Positions 20,886-31,814 of a DNA stretch of 64,000 bases are shown piece after piece. Position 1 is the stretch's first letter. Each line of letters starts with the position of its first letter. This DNA comes from Symsagittifera roscoffensis (taxonomy: Eukaryota > Xenacoelomorpha > Acoela > Convolutidae). A program made the position numbers and the translations under genes. Where the stretch lies: the NCBI RefSeq assembly GCF_963678635.1, contig NC_087070.1, positions 17,021,318 through 17,085,317 on the forward strand, given 5' to 3'. A model generated the notes under the pieces. It was given only the letters and a program-made list of their open reading frames with translations. It was not told the DNA's origin and ran no database searches.

Positions 20886-22110
20886 CATAAATCAGCATTA
20901 TTTACAATCATTTCAAGCAGTCATTGAAAATAATTGTATATGTCACAAAAATTTTGTCCTGGAGATCAAAATCAGCGCTAGTTGTTAGCTTGTGATTAAC
21001 TCGGACTTCGGTGCTTTTTCCCACCGTCTACAAACTTCATTGTTACGCCATAACCAGTAGGTTTTGTGCGCTCTTTTTCCTCCCTCCCCTCACACCAGCA
21101 TCAAATTTATAGTGTAACGAGGGGTTTTACGAAGTTAATTATGAGAATCATTTTTGTCATAGCCTAATTAGTCCGCATGCCAATTTTTGTAGCAATCCGC
21201 ATGCCAATTTTTGTAGCAATGTGACCAGAAAAATCACTTAAAAATGACCGCTGGGGGAAAGGAAAAATAGCCGTTTTGTATGAGGATCAAATATTTCTTG
21301 ACTATCGAACCATTGATTTCACAAGGTTGTTGAAAACCAAATATGTTTGGAATTGAGGAGTTAGCATGCATGCCGCTCTTCGAAACAACCAGTTTGATTC
21401 GGGACTTGTAATCCTTCGCTGGGCTTTTTTCCAGTTTCTCACCCCTCTTATAAAGTTACAAATAAAATAGTTGAAAAATTGTTCATACGGCAATTTGCGT
21501 GCAAAACATGTGAACATTTGTTCACTGACACGTTTTATTGCAGTTTAGAGCATAAAAGGTCATTATAAATAGGCTTTCATAAATTGGTTTTCAGAAAAAA
21601 ATCAAAGGGGGAACTGGAAAAAAGCCCTTCGTTGGGAACAACAAACGATGGTCATTATTAATTGATTAATCGATTGCGCGAGGATGGCGTTTAAGGAAAA
21701 GCTGCCAAAACTTTTTCGCCCCTGACTGTTTTCTTGAATGGGCATAAGTTTGGATCAAGATTGGCATAGTTGCAAAAGGAAAGAGGCTTCTTGCATTCAG
21801 TTGATAAGATGAAGGGATCGATGAGCGACAATTTGATCTCTCAGATCTGCGATCGTTGTTTTAAACTTCTGACTATTTTGATGTTCTAAGAACACGTGCA
21901 TATATGTTGCTCTCCGACCAATTAGCATCTTAATGTAGAACAATCCAGCAACCCAGGTGAGTGTCAAAATTAAAACGTCATTTATTTTAAAGTGATTTAG
22001 TGAAAAATCCAAATGCATTCGTTCATCTTGGATTTTCTTTATTATTCCGGTTATAATTCTAACTCTGTATAATTTTCCCAATTAAAAGTAGCACACACTG
22101 CATATTGTAT
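20886..22110. other. Intergenic sequence, no gene seen
   Basis: A short direct repeat (CCGCATGCCAATTTTTGTAG) occurs twice at about 21170-21215. A minus-strand frame at 21797-22081 adjoins the LINE fragment and may be its decayed continuation, but shows no clear motif. Confidence 0.4.
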
Positions 22111-22119
22111 TGGTTTGAG

Positions 22120-22390
22120 TTCATCTAACAACTTCCGTTCCATTGAGCGTTAGAGCTCTAACATCAAAGCTATTTCTTTTCGATTTTGCCACGAGAATTT
22201 CTGTTTTGTGAGGGTTGCTTTGGAGCTTCAATGAGCTCAATGCGTCGGCAACATAAGAAACTGTTTTGAAGTCTTTCTGTAATATGCCCAGAGGATGGCA
22301 ACTTATAAAAGCTTATGTGCAACAATATGTCATCCGTGTATAGCTGATACTCTAAGTTCAAGGATTTTAGGAAGTTTCCTATGGGCTTTA
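22120..22390 (-). pseudogene. Decayed LINE reverse-transcriptase fragment
   Basis: Read on the minus strand, the translation has LYTDDILLH, a variant of the YADD catalytic box of non-LTR reverse transcriptases. It is followed, after a frameshift, by LKLQSNPHKTEILVAKSK, matching the stretch that usually follows that box in CR1/L2/Jockey-like elements. Only this short part remains, so the clade cannot be named. It lies just upstream of TANGO2 coding exon 1. Confidence 0.7.
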
Positions 22391-22498
22391 TATATCGGAA
22401 TCAAATTTTACTTACGATTTTTCGAGTAAGTACAATCCAATAAAGCTTGTCGATTTAATGTGAACTTGTCTTGATTTTTCTTGTTGTTTCAGACAACT

Positions 22499-22628
22499 AT
22501 GTGTATATTATTTTGGTATCAGTACGATGGAACCACGGAGAAGATCAAAGTGAGCGGGCCAGCGGACACTAAGTCCAAGCCAGAGGAGGCCGCGAAACCC
22601 ACAACTGCAGGCAACAATCCAGAAAACG
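22499..22628 (+). CDS. TANGO2: TANGO2 exon 1
   Basis: ATG follows AG (22491-22492) by 6 nt. Encodes MCILFWYQYDG, then the start of the Lys/Glu/Pro-rich insertion. Donor GTACTTGC at 22629; ends in phase 1. Confidence 0.88.
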
Positions 22629-25600
22629 GTACTTGCATAGATGGTTCCCAAAATTTAGAGAGTAGTTTGATGAAAGCTACTTCAGATGGAATATCATTTT
22701 AGGGTCGATCGATTTTATTCCAGTCCTTCTGTATGTTTACTTTCAAATTAGATTCACGAAAAGTTACTTTTCCAAATTTTCACCCAGCGAGGAATTTGTT
22801 TTTAAAGGCGTTTTTATAAATTGCTGGGCGGTTAAAATAGGAAAGAACCCCATATCAACTCCTTGTTATTTAACTCGAAAGACATATTGACTGCTTTTAC
22901 AGCCTGCAGAAGCTTGTTACAGCTTTATTGATATGTGATATGATAGCTTTACGGAACCATTTACCATACTTATACCTGCTAAAATAGAAGAAGCCGCCCA
23001 AGAGGCTCAAGACGAGTTCCAGGAGCCGGACTTTCTGGACCCCAACTATGCGGCTGGTCTCGAAGCGGCTTCGGACTACTCGGAATCTTTTGACGACCCG
23101 GAACACCCAGTGAACAAAGTGTTACACAAGTACAAGCTGATTATAGCAGCCAATCGGGATGAGTTCATGGACCGAGAAGCCTCGCCTTTGCATATTTGGA
23201 ATGACGCTAACGATATAGTGGCGGGAAAAGACAAGAAAGAAGGGGGCACGTGGATGGGTTGGTGCTTCCTTCATTCACTTCCTAAGTCTCCTAAATTATT
23301 ATCGTCATTTTTGCTATAGTTTTTGCAAGCATTGTAAAAAGTAACTAAACGTATCTTTAAGCGTAGAGAAATTTCTAAATCACTGGGGTCCAAATTAATA
23401 GCAGTTAAGTGTCTACTAAGAATAGCACTTTAATAGTGAGAACTTTCTTTATCAGGTGTCTCTAGGAAGTTCAAGTGTGCCTCTGTGATCCTGAACAAGT
23501 ACTCCAAGAAGCGAGAAGAGGAGACGCCGAAGAATTCGCGTGGATCGATAGTGGTGAACAACTTGAAAAACCACAGCGAGTTTGCGTCCAAACTGAGAGC
23601 GGAGTGTACTGAGAACAAATACCTCCCCTTCTATCTGCTCAGTTTTGACTTCGAAGGACCCTTGAAGGTGATGATTTAAATCTAGTTTTTTTTGCGCAAT
23701 CTTGTCTGTGAAATGACCTTGCCCCCCCCCCCCCTGAAATGATCTTTTCTAAGTTGAAAGATGGTTCTCTCATATACCTCCAGCAAATATTCGCAGAACT
23801 CCACCTCTATAATGAAAATTACTGATTATTAAAGCTGAATTGCAGGATTATTCCATGTTTGCATACCCTGCGTTCTTACCAAATAAGACAGAAAAAAAAT
23901 TACCACCGTTTCTTAGAAGCTCTAGAAACACTATACCCTGACAGTAGGCCTGAAAAAAAGTTTGATGGATTTGAGCTGAGCGCTAGTGAAGCATTTTCAG
24001 AAAGGTTTCACACATTTTTAAGTGTCTGGCTGTTTTTTTCATCTATCTGAAATTTAAATGAGCAAAATTGCGGATGATAAAGGAATATATAACAAACCAC
24101 GAGTTTGTGTTAGCACTCAAAATCTTATCCTCGCTGGCTTCTGAAATGGAAGAACAAATATGAAAATCATACAAAAAATAGTCGAGGAAACACAAATAGT
24201 AAGCGAACGCACCATAAAAGTTGACTAGTTATGCCTGAATTTATGATCAAACTGCATGCCTCTGTTCAAAAACTCAGTGGGCACAAATTTACAAAAAAAA
24301 AGAAAAAAGAGCAGAGCTTAAACCAAAAAGTGCAGAATATGATGCTAGCATAGCGTTTCTTTGGCGCTAGGGTGAACTTATGATTAAGGTTTGTTTTTTT
24401 TATAAATACTTTTGAATTAAAATTTATTTTGTCATTGTTTGTTGTCAAAAAAACTTCTCTTTGCAGCATTCCGGAGACGCAAAAAAAACGCTTTAACAAC
24501 GCTTGTTTTAACTCGCTTTTTACGCTAGCGAGCAGCTAGTGTTTTAGTACGAACATTCTTTTTTCTAACCTATCTCGCAAATAAAACTGTTTATTAAAAG
24601 TGTTCACTTGTGTGCCTTTTTGTTATAATCACGATCTCTAGCATTGGAAATTTTATAGCATCTGTTCTGACTTTATTTGTGCCTAGTGTTTGTGATGGGT
24701 TAAGCGTCCGTGGCTGAGTGTTTAGAGCGTGAAACTAATAATTTCTAGATTGCAGTAGGTCGTAGGTTTGAGTCCGAGACACCACAGAATTTTTTTTACT
24801 AATTCGAGGCTTATTTTTACTTTCTTTTTGCCTTTTTTTTAGAACTGTAGAGCTGCTTTTTGTCGTGTTCTCGCGCAGCTCCTTGTCCTGTAAAAAATGC
24901 TGTCTCTCTGGAGCAATAGCTCCTATGCCGGGACTAAATGGCTCTTTTCCACTCGCTTCCTCCTCTCATTCAAATTTGAAATTATGCTGAATGTCCTTAT
25001 CTTAGTGTTGTCACAATTTTAGCATTGTAACAATGTCACAAGAAAACGTGGTGAACAATTGGATGATTTTAGCATATTTGTTTTTCTTAAGTTGCTTCAT
25101 AATATCACATTTTTAGCCGTAAATTGAAGTCAAAATTCAATCAAACCGTCAAATAATTCTTTATCGAGCTTGCGAACGTTAGTGTATTAGTATGAACCTT
25201 CTTTTTTTCTAACCTAACTGGCAAATAAGTGTGGTCACTTATTTGGTGGCACTTTTGCTAGAATCACGATCTGTAGCATTGGAACTTTCATAGCATCTGT
25301 TCTCTGCTGTTTTAGTGGCTAGTGTTTGATTCAATAAGCGTCGGTAGTGTGGGTAGTGCGTTAGACTCATAATATCTAGGTCCGAGATCGAATATCAGAC
25401 GAAGCCGCGTTTTTACTAATTCGAGGCTTATTTCTACTTTCTTATTGCACGTGTATAGAGCTGCTTTTTGTCGTGTTCCCGTAGGTGTTTGCGAGGTACA
25501 GCTTCTACTCTATGTAGATTTTTGGACGTCCGAATAGGAAATATCTGAGAGCAGCCTAACCTTAAGGCGTTTAACCTGTTTTTTTTTTGTGCGTGATAAC

Positions 25601-27168
25601 ATAGAAGTATTTTCAGGTGGCCTACTACACTTGTGGAGCGGACGGTAAGTTGAAGCACAAGGAGATCACAGGAACTGGCTTCTGTTCCCACTCCAACTCC
25701 TCAATGGAGTCCCCGTGGGTGAAGACGAAGACTGGCCAGGAGTTGTTTGAGAATACCGTCACTGAGTCACTCATGAAGACATCGGAGAAGACCAAAATGC
25801 AGGCTAGTCTATTCAAACAAGTTTTGCAGCTAGCAAAATCAAAACGGTCGTTGTGTGAATATCTTCAAAATGATATAATCTAACAACAACCAGTATGGCT
25901 TACTACATTTGTAATGCATAAGTTCGCATACAAATTTTTTATTGAACTGCTCCTTGCCAAAATATTCTTGGATCTACTTAACAATCTCCCCCCTTTCAAG
26001 AAAGGGGGGATTCTTTAGTAGGTACAATGGGGGGGGGGGAGATTGTTAAGTAGGTCCCCAGAGATCAACTTAAAAATCTCTCCCCCCCCCCCTTTATCAT
26101 GGATCAATATCATGGATCGCGATTCGAATGCGTTCTTTAAAGGCATGTAATTAATGAGCTTGAGCAATGTATTCTTTTTGGTATGTATGCTCTCTAGTAT
26201 GCACGCTCGTAAACAGCAATTTCAATTTTCAATGGTTTTTATTTTGATTGCAAAAATTTATCTGAAGTTTTTGGATTCGATAATCTTTCACCTTCTTTGA
26301 ACTGTTTTTTTTTAAAATATTTTTTATACAGGTGATGCGAGATTTGAAAGCATCTCTTATCAAGATGTTGAAAACAGACACTAGACACGAGGACCCTGCA
26401 CTGTGTGCGAGCTACAATGGACTTTTGCCCCCAGACACAGCCGAAGACCTCTCCTTGCTGTCCTCCATCTTCGTCAAGTCGAAATGCGACAAGTTCAAAT
26501 ACGGAACTAGGTGAAGTTATACAGTAGTTGGAGCCTCGTAGTTTATGTATCGTAAAATAGGAACAAGAAGAATTAATGTCTTGGTGCTACCTATACTCAT
26601 GATGCAATATGAGGCAAAAATTACTTGAGTTGAACGTCAATAGACACTATGATAAAAAGTAGTTTTTCAATTAAAGGGTAATAAATAAGTAGCAACAATT
26701 TTTATCGAGCTGTGGTTCTAATCCGTAAAATACCACTGAATAAAAATTAAATTCTAATTCGTAAAATACCACATTAAATTTACATGTGATTCTGTAAATA
26801 CAAAACGAATTTTTGTATTCATTACAAAATGATATAGAACCGAACACATCAAGGATTTATTCGAGAGATTATTTTGAATTCTAAATAAATTTAAAAAATG
26901 GAATTTCAACAATTTAAAATTTTGGTGAAATTTACGAAATATATTGGAGCTTTTATATATTGCGAAATATATTGGAAATATATTGAAGGGAAGGATTTGC
27001 AACTTTTGGTTAATTTACTCACTTTACCAACTACTGGATAACTTGGCACTTATCTGTCTGTCCAGAGTGCACACGATTTTGATAGTGGACCAGAAGAATG
27101 ACGTCTACTTCATCGAGCAGAACAGTGTGACGGGCAAGGAAGAGTATTTGCGCTTCAGTTGCAAGTAG
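22499..27168 (+). CDS. TANGO2: TANGO2 (NRDE-domain protein), six exons
   Basis: Exons 22499-22628, 22988-23257, 23456-23667, 25617-25820, 26332-26510 and 27066-27168 join in phase to 365 residues; human TANGO2 has 276. The family acts in mitochondria/cytosol and secretory organisation; its biochemical activity is debated. Visible: N-terminal MCILFW with the invariant Cys2, the signature AANRDEF (NRDE at residues 99-102), KEGGTWMG, a middle alpha/beta region, the SPW motif, and C-terminal GTRVHTILIVD. The extra length is mainly an acidic insertion of about 75 residues between the N-terminal strand and the NRDE motif. A splice acceptor 6 nt upstream of the ATG suggests a 5'-UTR intron or trans-splicing. 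The end of exon 4 is ambiguous. Poly(A) signal at 27241. Confidence 0.92.
22988..23257 (+). CDS. TANGO2: TANGO2 exon 2 (NRDE motif)
   Basis: Acceptor AG at 22986-22987. Encodes the rest of the acidic insertion, then KLIIAANRDEFMDREASPL and KEGGTWMG. The donor is placed at 23258 because G|GT restores the Gly that opens exon 3. Confidence 0.9.
23456..23667 (+). CDS. TANGO2: TANGO2 exon 3
   Basis: Starts in phase 1 after AG at 23454-23455 (VSRKFKCASVILN, equivalent of the GKLAALTNYL strand). Ends at LLSFDFEGPLK in phase 0; donor GTGATG. Confidence 0.88.
23722..23734 (+). repeat. C13 homopolymer
   Basis: Thirteen C in a row in TANGO2 intron 3. Similar C or G tracts occur at 26029-26040, 26086-26095, 39757-39776 and 59180-59191. 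Confidence 0.9.
24520..24885 (+). repeat. Composite repeat with tRNA-like SINE (TANGO2 intron 3, copy 1)
   Basis: Leader AGTGTTTTAGTACGAACATTC, CATCTGTTCTGACTTTATTT, then a tRNA-like head at 24706-24780 (GTCCGTGGCTGAGTG; B-box-like GGTTTGAGTCC), then AATTCGAGGCTTATTT and GAGCTGCTTTTTGTCGTG. Collinear with 9310, 13890 and 25170. Confidence 0.7.
25165..25520 (+). repeat. Composite repeat with tRNA-like SINE (TANGO2 intron 3, copy 2)
   Basis: Leader TTAGTGTATTAGTATGAACC, then a degraded tRNA-like head at 25339-25402 with anticodon-loop-like CTCATAA, then the SINE body and a tail with GTTTGCGAGGTACAGC. It lies about 100 bp from exon 4. Confidence 0.68.
25617..25820 (+). CDS. TANGO2: TANGO2 exon 4
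   Basis: Acceptor AG at 25615-25616. VAYYTCGADGKL matches the strand before the turn, and SMESPWVKTKTGQELF matches human LLETPWRKLCFGKQLF. The end is uncertain: a GT donor at 25821 (CAA|GTTTTG) or a GC donor at 25803 (CAG|GCTAGT); both keep phase 0. Confidence 0.8.
25969..26057. repeat. Nested inverted repeat with C and G tracts
   Basis: Outer arms of about 25 nt (GGATCTACTTAACAATCTCC at 25970-25989; inverse near 26038-26057 with one change) enclose an inner hairpin, CCCCCCTTT-CAAG-AAAGGGGGG, at 25988-26009. A further C tract follows at 26086-26095. Lies in TANGO2 intron 4. Confidence 0.75.
26332..26510 (+). CDS. TANGO2: TANGO2 exon 5
   Basis: Acceptor AG at 26330-26331, phase 0. DLKASLIKMLKTD matches human DVLIASLLDVLNN; FVKSKCDKFKYGTR matches the AVCVRCPGYGTR region. 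Ends two bases into the Arg codon (AG|GTGAAG). Confidence 0.9.
27066..27168 (+). CDS. TANGO2: TANGO2 exon 6
   Basis: Completes the split Arg and encodes VHTILIVDQKNDVYFIEQ and the C-terminus; stop TAG at 27166-27168. Confidence 0.9.
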
Positions 27169-27240
27169 TGTCCAGTATTTGGGTCTAAAAGGCTATTAAA
27201 GCGCATAATAATACAAGTTTTTCAATGAGGTTTGGAGTTG

Positions 27241-27246
27241 AATAAA
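27241..27246 (+). terminator. Poly(A) signal of TANGO2
   Basis: AATAAA, 72 bp after the stop. Confidence 0.65.
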
Positions 27247-27671
27247 CTCAAATTCGTGTTTTACGGATGATTTTTGTTATAAAATGTCTTAACACTTTAC
27301 TTTGTCTTGGAAAAAATTGAGTGCCTACTTTAATGCGATTACTTAAGCGTAATGAGAATGCAAGATTTTGAAAGTGTGAAATTTGAAAAACTTGTATCAA
27401 ATTAGTGTTTCCAGGTTGAATTAACAGATTAATTTTTAAACAGAGAAAAACGGCTTGCAAAGTCAGTTGTTTATAAACGGTGCTTTAAAAATGTCATCAT
27501 ATAAAAACGTATTTTTATCCTTATAATTGGTGCTGTTTTTGTACTTCAGATTAATGTACATAGATAGATTGTATTTTTGTACCGTAATAATTAGAACTAG
27601 GTTTGAAATCAAGTAACAAAATTTAAGTAGTTTCTTTTGAAAAAGGGAAGGATTTGTAAGATCAGAGTTAT

Positions 27672-28140
27672 TAAGAGTAATGAACGTAGTGAGTAGTCTT
27701 ATAGATCTTGCTGATTTTTTTTTGTTTTTTTTTCAACAAAAATGTGTTCACGCTCAATTTTGATTTTTTGCGGCTTGACTTGTGATTTCTTTCAAGTTCT
27801 GTTCATTTCCAATGATAAAAGGAAGGCAACTTTCACTATCGAACAGCAAAATTGTAAAGGTCACGAAAAACGACTTCCAATTTCGAAAATAGAAATTAGT
27901 TATCAGATTTCCCAGCGAAATAAAAATTTTACCTATTGATCCAGTGTTCTCAAATTGGGTCAAATTTAAGAAAAAAGTGTCCATCATAATTTATTCTACA
28001 AATCTAAAGAGCTTTAAGGCCATCTATTTTTTCTCCAAAGTTCAAAAGTTGAAGTTTTTTGAAAAAAAAACAAGGCAGCTTTTTTTCAGTTTCTTGGCAT
28101 TCATATTCTTATCCAACTGTCAGTTGGCTATGTTTTCCAT
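27672..28140 (+). repeat. Copy of the GAGTAATGAACG element
   Basis: Starts AAGAGTAATGAACGTAGTG, contains AAGGTCACGAAAAACG and CCCAGCGAAATAAAAATTT, ends TCCAACTGTCAGTTGGC. The inner inverted motif is degraded here (GGCATTCATATTC). Confidence 0.65.
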
Positions 28141-28319
28141 AATCGCTTGATGATTTGATTTATTAGAATTGTCAATTTTCTTGACTTCTCCAGCGGCTTA
28201 GTGTCATGATTTTGCATTGTTTGCAAAGAAATATAATCTTTACGCCTGACCTCTCCGGAAACAAACAGGGGTGAAAATCTAGGACTTTCAGAAATTTTAA
28301 AGCTTGAAATTTTTCATGG

Positions 28320-28940
28320 CAAAAATTTTGTTTTCGGCTCAATGGGAGTTAACCTACGTTTTGTCCGCTTAGTTACTGCTCAATAAATGTTTCTGCATTC
28401 TTAGTTCACGCCGGGTGTTGTATTGCTGAATGTGTTCTCCTCAAATCGAACAGCATTTGAAACAACAAGAAATTTTTGTATTTGATTTCAAGTGGCTTTT
28501 GTTTCATTTTTTATCTGCTAGCTTGCAATGTCATGTATGTGTGGTATTACAAGTGGTGCGAAGCTCCACATCGCCTCTGTCTGACAAGTTCAGTTCAATT
28601 TTTTCCCGTATTTTTCAAATTTTACGCTTATTCAATTTTTTTAAACTCAATTCAAATTTTACGATATCCAATTACGTAAGTGAAACTAGCTCTCGTAAAA
28701 GCAAGAATGGCTTTTAGTTTCAAATCCGTATTTCAAATTTCTCAGCGGAATAAAAAAAAAGCCCCATTGATCTAGTTGTTATTCTTTTCAGGGTTAGTTT
28801 TGTTTTATGTAAAAGTGTCAAATAGCTTCAGCTTGCATTGTTTGTTTTTTTTTCCAAAATCAAAAGTAAAATATTCCACGTCGATCATTTTTCTGGTTTC
28901 CTTGAGTTCGCTGACAGTTTTCCAACGATATGTTGGCCTT
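28320..28940 (+). repeat. Mixed repeat fragments
   Basis: A fragment of the 173-bp family (about 28330-28410), a dispersed-motif copy (AAGTGGTGCGAAGCTC at 28549-28564, then CGCCTCTGTCTG) and a tail fragment of the GAGTAATGAACG element (about 28690-28935). Confidence 0.5.
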
Positions 28941-29254
28941 GTTCCTTCTTGAAACCACTTATAAGGAGCAGAGTATACGCAGATGCCACAGTAGTGTATA
29001 ATTATATTACTATGTAATTTTTCAGAGCAATGGCTGATTTTTTAAATCAATCTATGCCGAATTAGCTCTGATTTGTGCATGATCCAATCCTGCTAATTCT
29101 GTTAGGTTTATCTGGGAAGCCTGTCAAATCGCTCTTTTGGGTATCTTCGAGAAAAATCAGGGTACAGTTAATCGATTCGATGTGTAGAAAGCAGCTTCAA
29201 TTTGTACTTCAAATTTTTTGCGTCTCGAACTGTCTCCCAACTAATTATTTATTG

Positions 29255-29350
29255 CTTTGTGGAGTAACTTTGAATGCATACAGTCTGAAAATACTTTAAG
29301 TCTGATTTGATATAAGTCTGATTTGATATTTCGCGCGGAGAATATAACAC
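29255..29350 (+). repeat. Isolated unit of the 173-bp repeat family
   Basis: GAATGCATACAGTCTG and GAAAATACTTTAAG follow the unit order. An 18-bp piece (AAGTCTGATTTGATAT) is duplicated at about 29298-29331. Confidence 0.4.
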
Positions 29351-29599
29351 GCTCAATTTTTTTTTGAGTTTTTGTAGTACACGAAAAAGAGTGTTGTGGT
29401 CAAAACGATCTTGTTAAATTGGACAACAATCTGCTACCCGTGTTTCAAATTGCCTTATTTTTTTTCAATAAGGTAAATCATTAATAATCAGCAAATAGTT
29501 TTGGAAAGTTAATTTTTGATGTTGACTTGGATTCTCTTTACGTTTTCTAACAGTTGGTTGAGTTGGTTTTCTAATTGATTAACTTATATTTGGTGAACC

Positions 29600-29715
29600 A
29601 GCTTTAAATGGTTGCTTATTGATTTGGCAATTGAATGCATGCACTTTTAGTGTTTTGCGGTTGCAGTTTGCAGCTTTAAATTCTTGCTTATTGTTTTGGC
29701 AATTGAATGCATTCT
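29600..29715 (+). repeat. Short tandem duplication, about 69-bp period
   Basis: CAGCTTTAAATGGTTGC ... TTTGGCAATTGAATGCAT (about 29600-29640) is repeated from about 29670 with three or four changes. Confidence 0.65.
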
Positions 29716-30797
29716 TAGCGCAGTTGGGGTTGCACTCTTAGGTTGCAGTAATAGCGGTTTTTCGTAGCAATTCAATTCTGCAGTCTTGTTTTTTCGAACC
29801 GTAAATCCAAACATAAGTTTTCAGAAAAGGATTCAATTTTAATAAAGCAGGTTTGTAGATAAGGATTTTGTCACGCTGACGTGTTTTATGTTTTTTTCCA
29901 GGGTTTTGTTTGCTTTATTATTTGCAATTCTCAATTACACAAGCGTAGCTTGCTTTATATCTTGATACGATATGTCTGTTTTAAAAATCAAATGAGATTT
30001 TACATATTTATTGTACAGGTTGTATTTGGTTTTTTAGGGAAACTCGCTCAAAATGATGGCAAATTTTTTCAAGTACGGTCAGTTCTGCAGCGCAATTCAT
30101 TCCAGTTCAATGACAGATTCTGTGAAATTTATAAGATTGAAACGCATTTAATTGCTAACTTTGCATAAGTTGTCCTTAAATTCTAAAAGGTCCTGAGAAA
30201 AGCACAGCGCAAATTTAATCAGCCTCATTATCGAGTCGGTGCTCACCTGAAAAAATTATCCATTTTTGCCCGCTCCAAGAGCACAATCCTGAAATTATTG
30301 AAAGTTTTTCATTTACCATTAGCAAATTGGTAGCTGTATTCATACTTTCAGCATACAATGAGGTTTTGAGAGAGTTTTCTAAAGTTTCTAAATAACAGTT
30401 GAAGCGTTTCGGTTTTTTTTTACTTGAATTGAGAAGGGTGATAAACATTATTCATTTCTTTTTAAATATCCTAAAACCCATTTCTTAGAAAGAAAAGTTT
30501 ATGTGTGTGAAAGATTCGAATTTTATATGCAAGCCTAATGTACGCATTGTTTTTGTTTGGACACAGGCGATAGTTTGAGTTTTTGCTATTATTGCGGTCA
30601 GAACTTTAGGCCACCTGCACAGCTACCGGCTCTAAAGATGTCTAAAATTTTCAGTGAAGTCCTGTTGATGTCCTTTATGTCACTCTGGCGGATTGCGATG
30701 GAAATTTAGGCTTTTTTCAGTCAGTATACTGTCGAATGGAGTCAGGGGTGGCTAGATGTTTTTGTTTCGGTCCTAAAGCGTGGAAGATGTTTATTAA

Positions 30798-31740
30798 GGT
30801 CGGCCAAATGTCTAGACATATTCTCTTGGAAGTTTTGAGGGCAGCGCAAGGCAAGAAGGGGAACAACAGCGCAGGGCGAAGCAAGGCAACCCAGGGCAGC
30901 GTACAGCAAGGCAAGGAGGGGCAGGGCAGCGCAAGACAAGATAGGGCAGCCTTAGGCAAGGCGGGGCAGCGCAAGGCAAGGTTGAGCAGCGCAACGCAAG
31001 GAGGGGCAGGGCAGCTTAAGGCAGGGCAAGGAGGGGCATTGGAGCGTAACCCAAAGCAGAGCAGCCCAAGGCGAGGTGCGAAAAGGCAGCGCAATGCAAG
31101 GCGGGGTAGCGTAAGGAAAGGCACGGCAGCTCGCAAGTTTTGTATATTCCCGGAGTTTTTTCTGGATATAAGCCTGGATAAATTATAAGTTGATCTTTTT
31201 TTTAGATCAAGGCCAAATGTCTGAACAAGTTGTCTTGAATGTTTGATCGCAGACAAAGGCAGTGCAGCGCAAGGCAGGCAGCTCAGCTCGATTGGAAAGG
31301 TGAAGCAAAGCAAGGCAGGGCAGGTTAATTTGAGGACCGCAGGGCAGGGAAGCGTAAGGCCGGGCAAGGAGGGACAGGGAGTAACAGGCAAGGCAAGCCT
31401 TAAACAATGCAGGCCAGCGCAGAAGGCGGGACAAGGCATGGCAGCGCAAGCTAAAGAGGGCAGGGCAGCGTACGGTAAGGCAGGACAGGGCAAGGTAAGA
31501 TTGCAGCACAAAGAAGGCACCGCATGGCATCCTAAAGCAAGGCACATCAGAGCTGCTAGGAATGACAGAGCACGGAGAGGCTGAGCAGCAAGGAGGAACA
31601 GGACAGCACAGAACATGGAAATGCAGCGCAACGCAAGAAGGGGCAGGGCAAAACATAGTTCTCTAGAAGCTTTTTCAATCTGAATTAAGGATAAATTTAA
31701 ATTTTTCAGGTCAAGGCCAGATGTAAGTTTTGAGAAACAC
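30798..31740. repeat. GC-rich minisatellite in a higher-order repeat
   Basis: Two blocks (about 30838-31135 and 31257-31655) consist of variants of GGCAGCGCAAGGCAAGG. Each is preceded by a related AT-richer segment containing AAGGNCGGCCAAATGTCT or AAGGCCAAATGTCTGAAC (30798 and 31205). A third partial segment (CAAGGCCAGATGTAAG) follows at 31709, giving a unit of about 400-500 bp. The G-rich strand could form quadruplexes. Both strands stay open for 100-300 codons only because the repeat lacks stop codons. Confidence 0.85.
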
Positions 31741-31814
31741 TACATTTATCTTGAAATATTGAGAAACGTTTCATCAATTAAATTTAAATTCATAGTTTGT
31801 GACTCAAAATTGGT

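Noticed and set aside
30717-31631. 304-codon minus-strand frame rich in Leu, Pro, Cys and Ala
   Set aside because: It is the translation of a GC-rich minisatellite lacking stop codons; overlapping frames on both strands are equally open.
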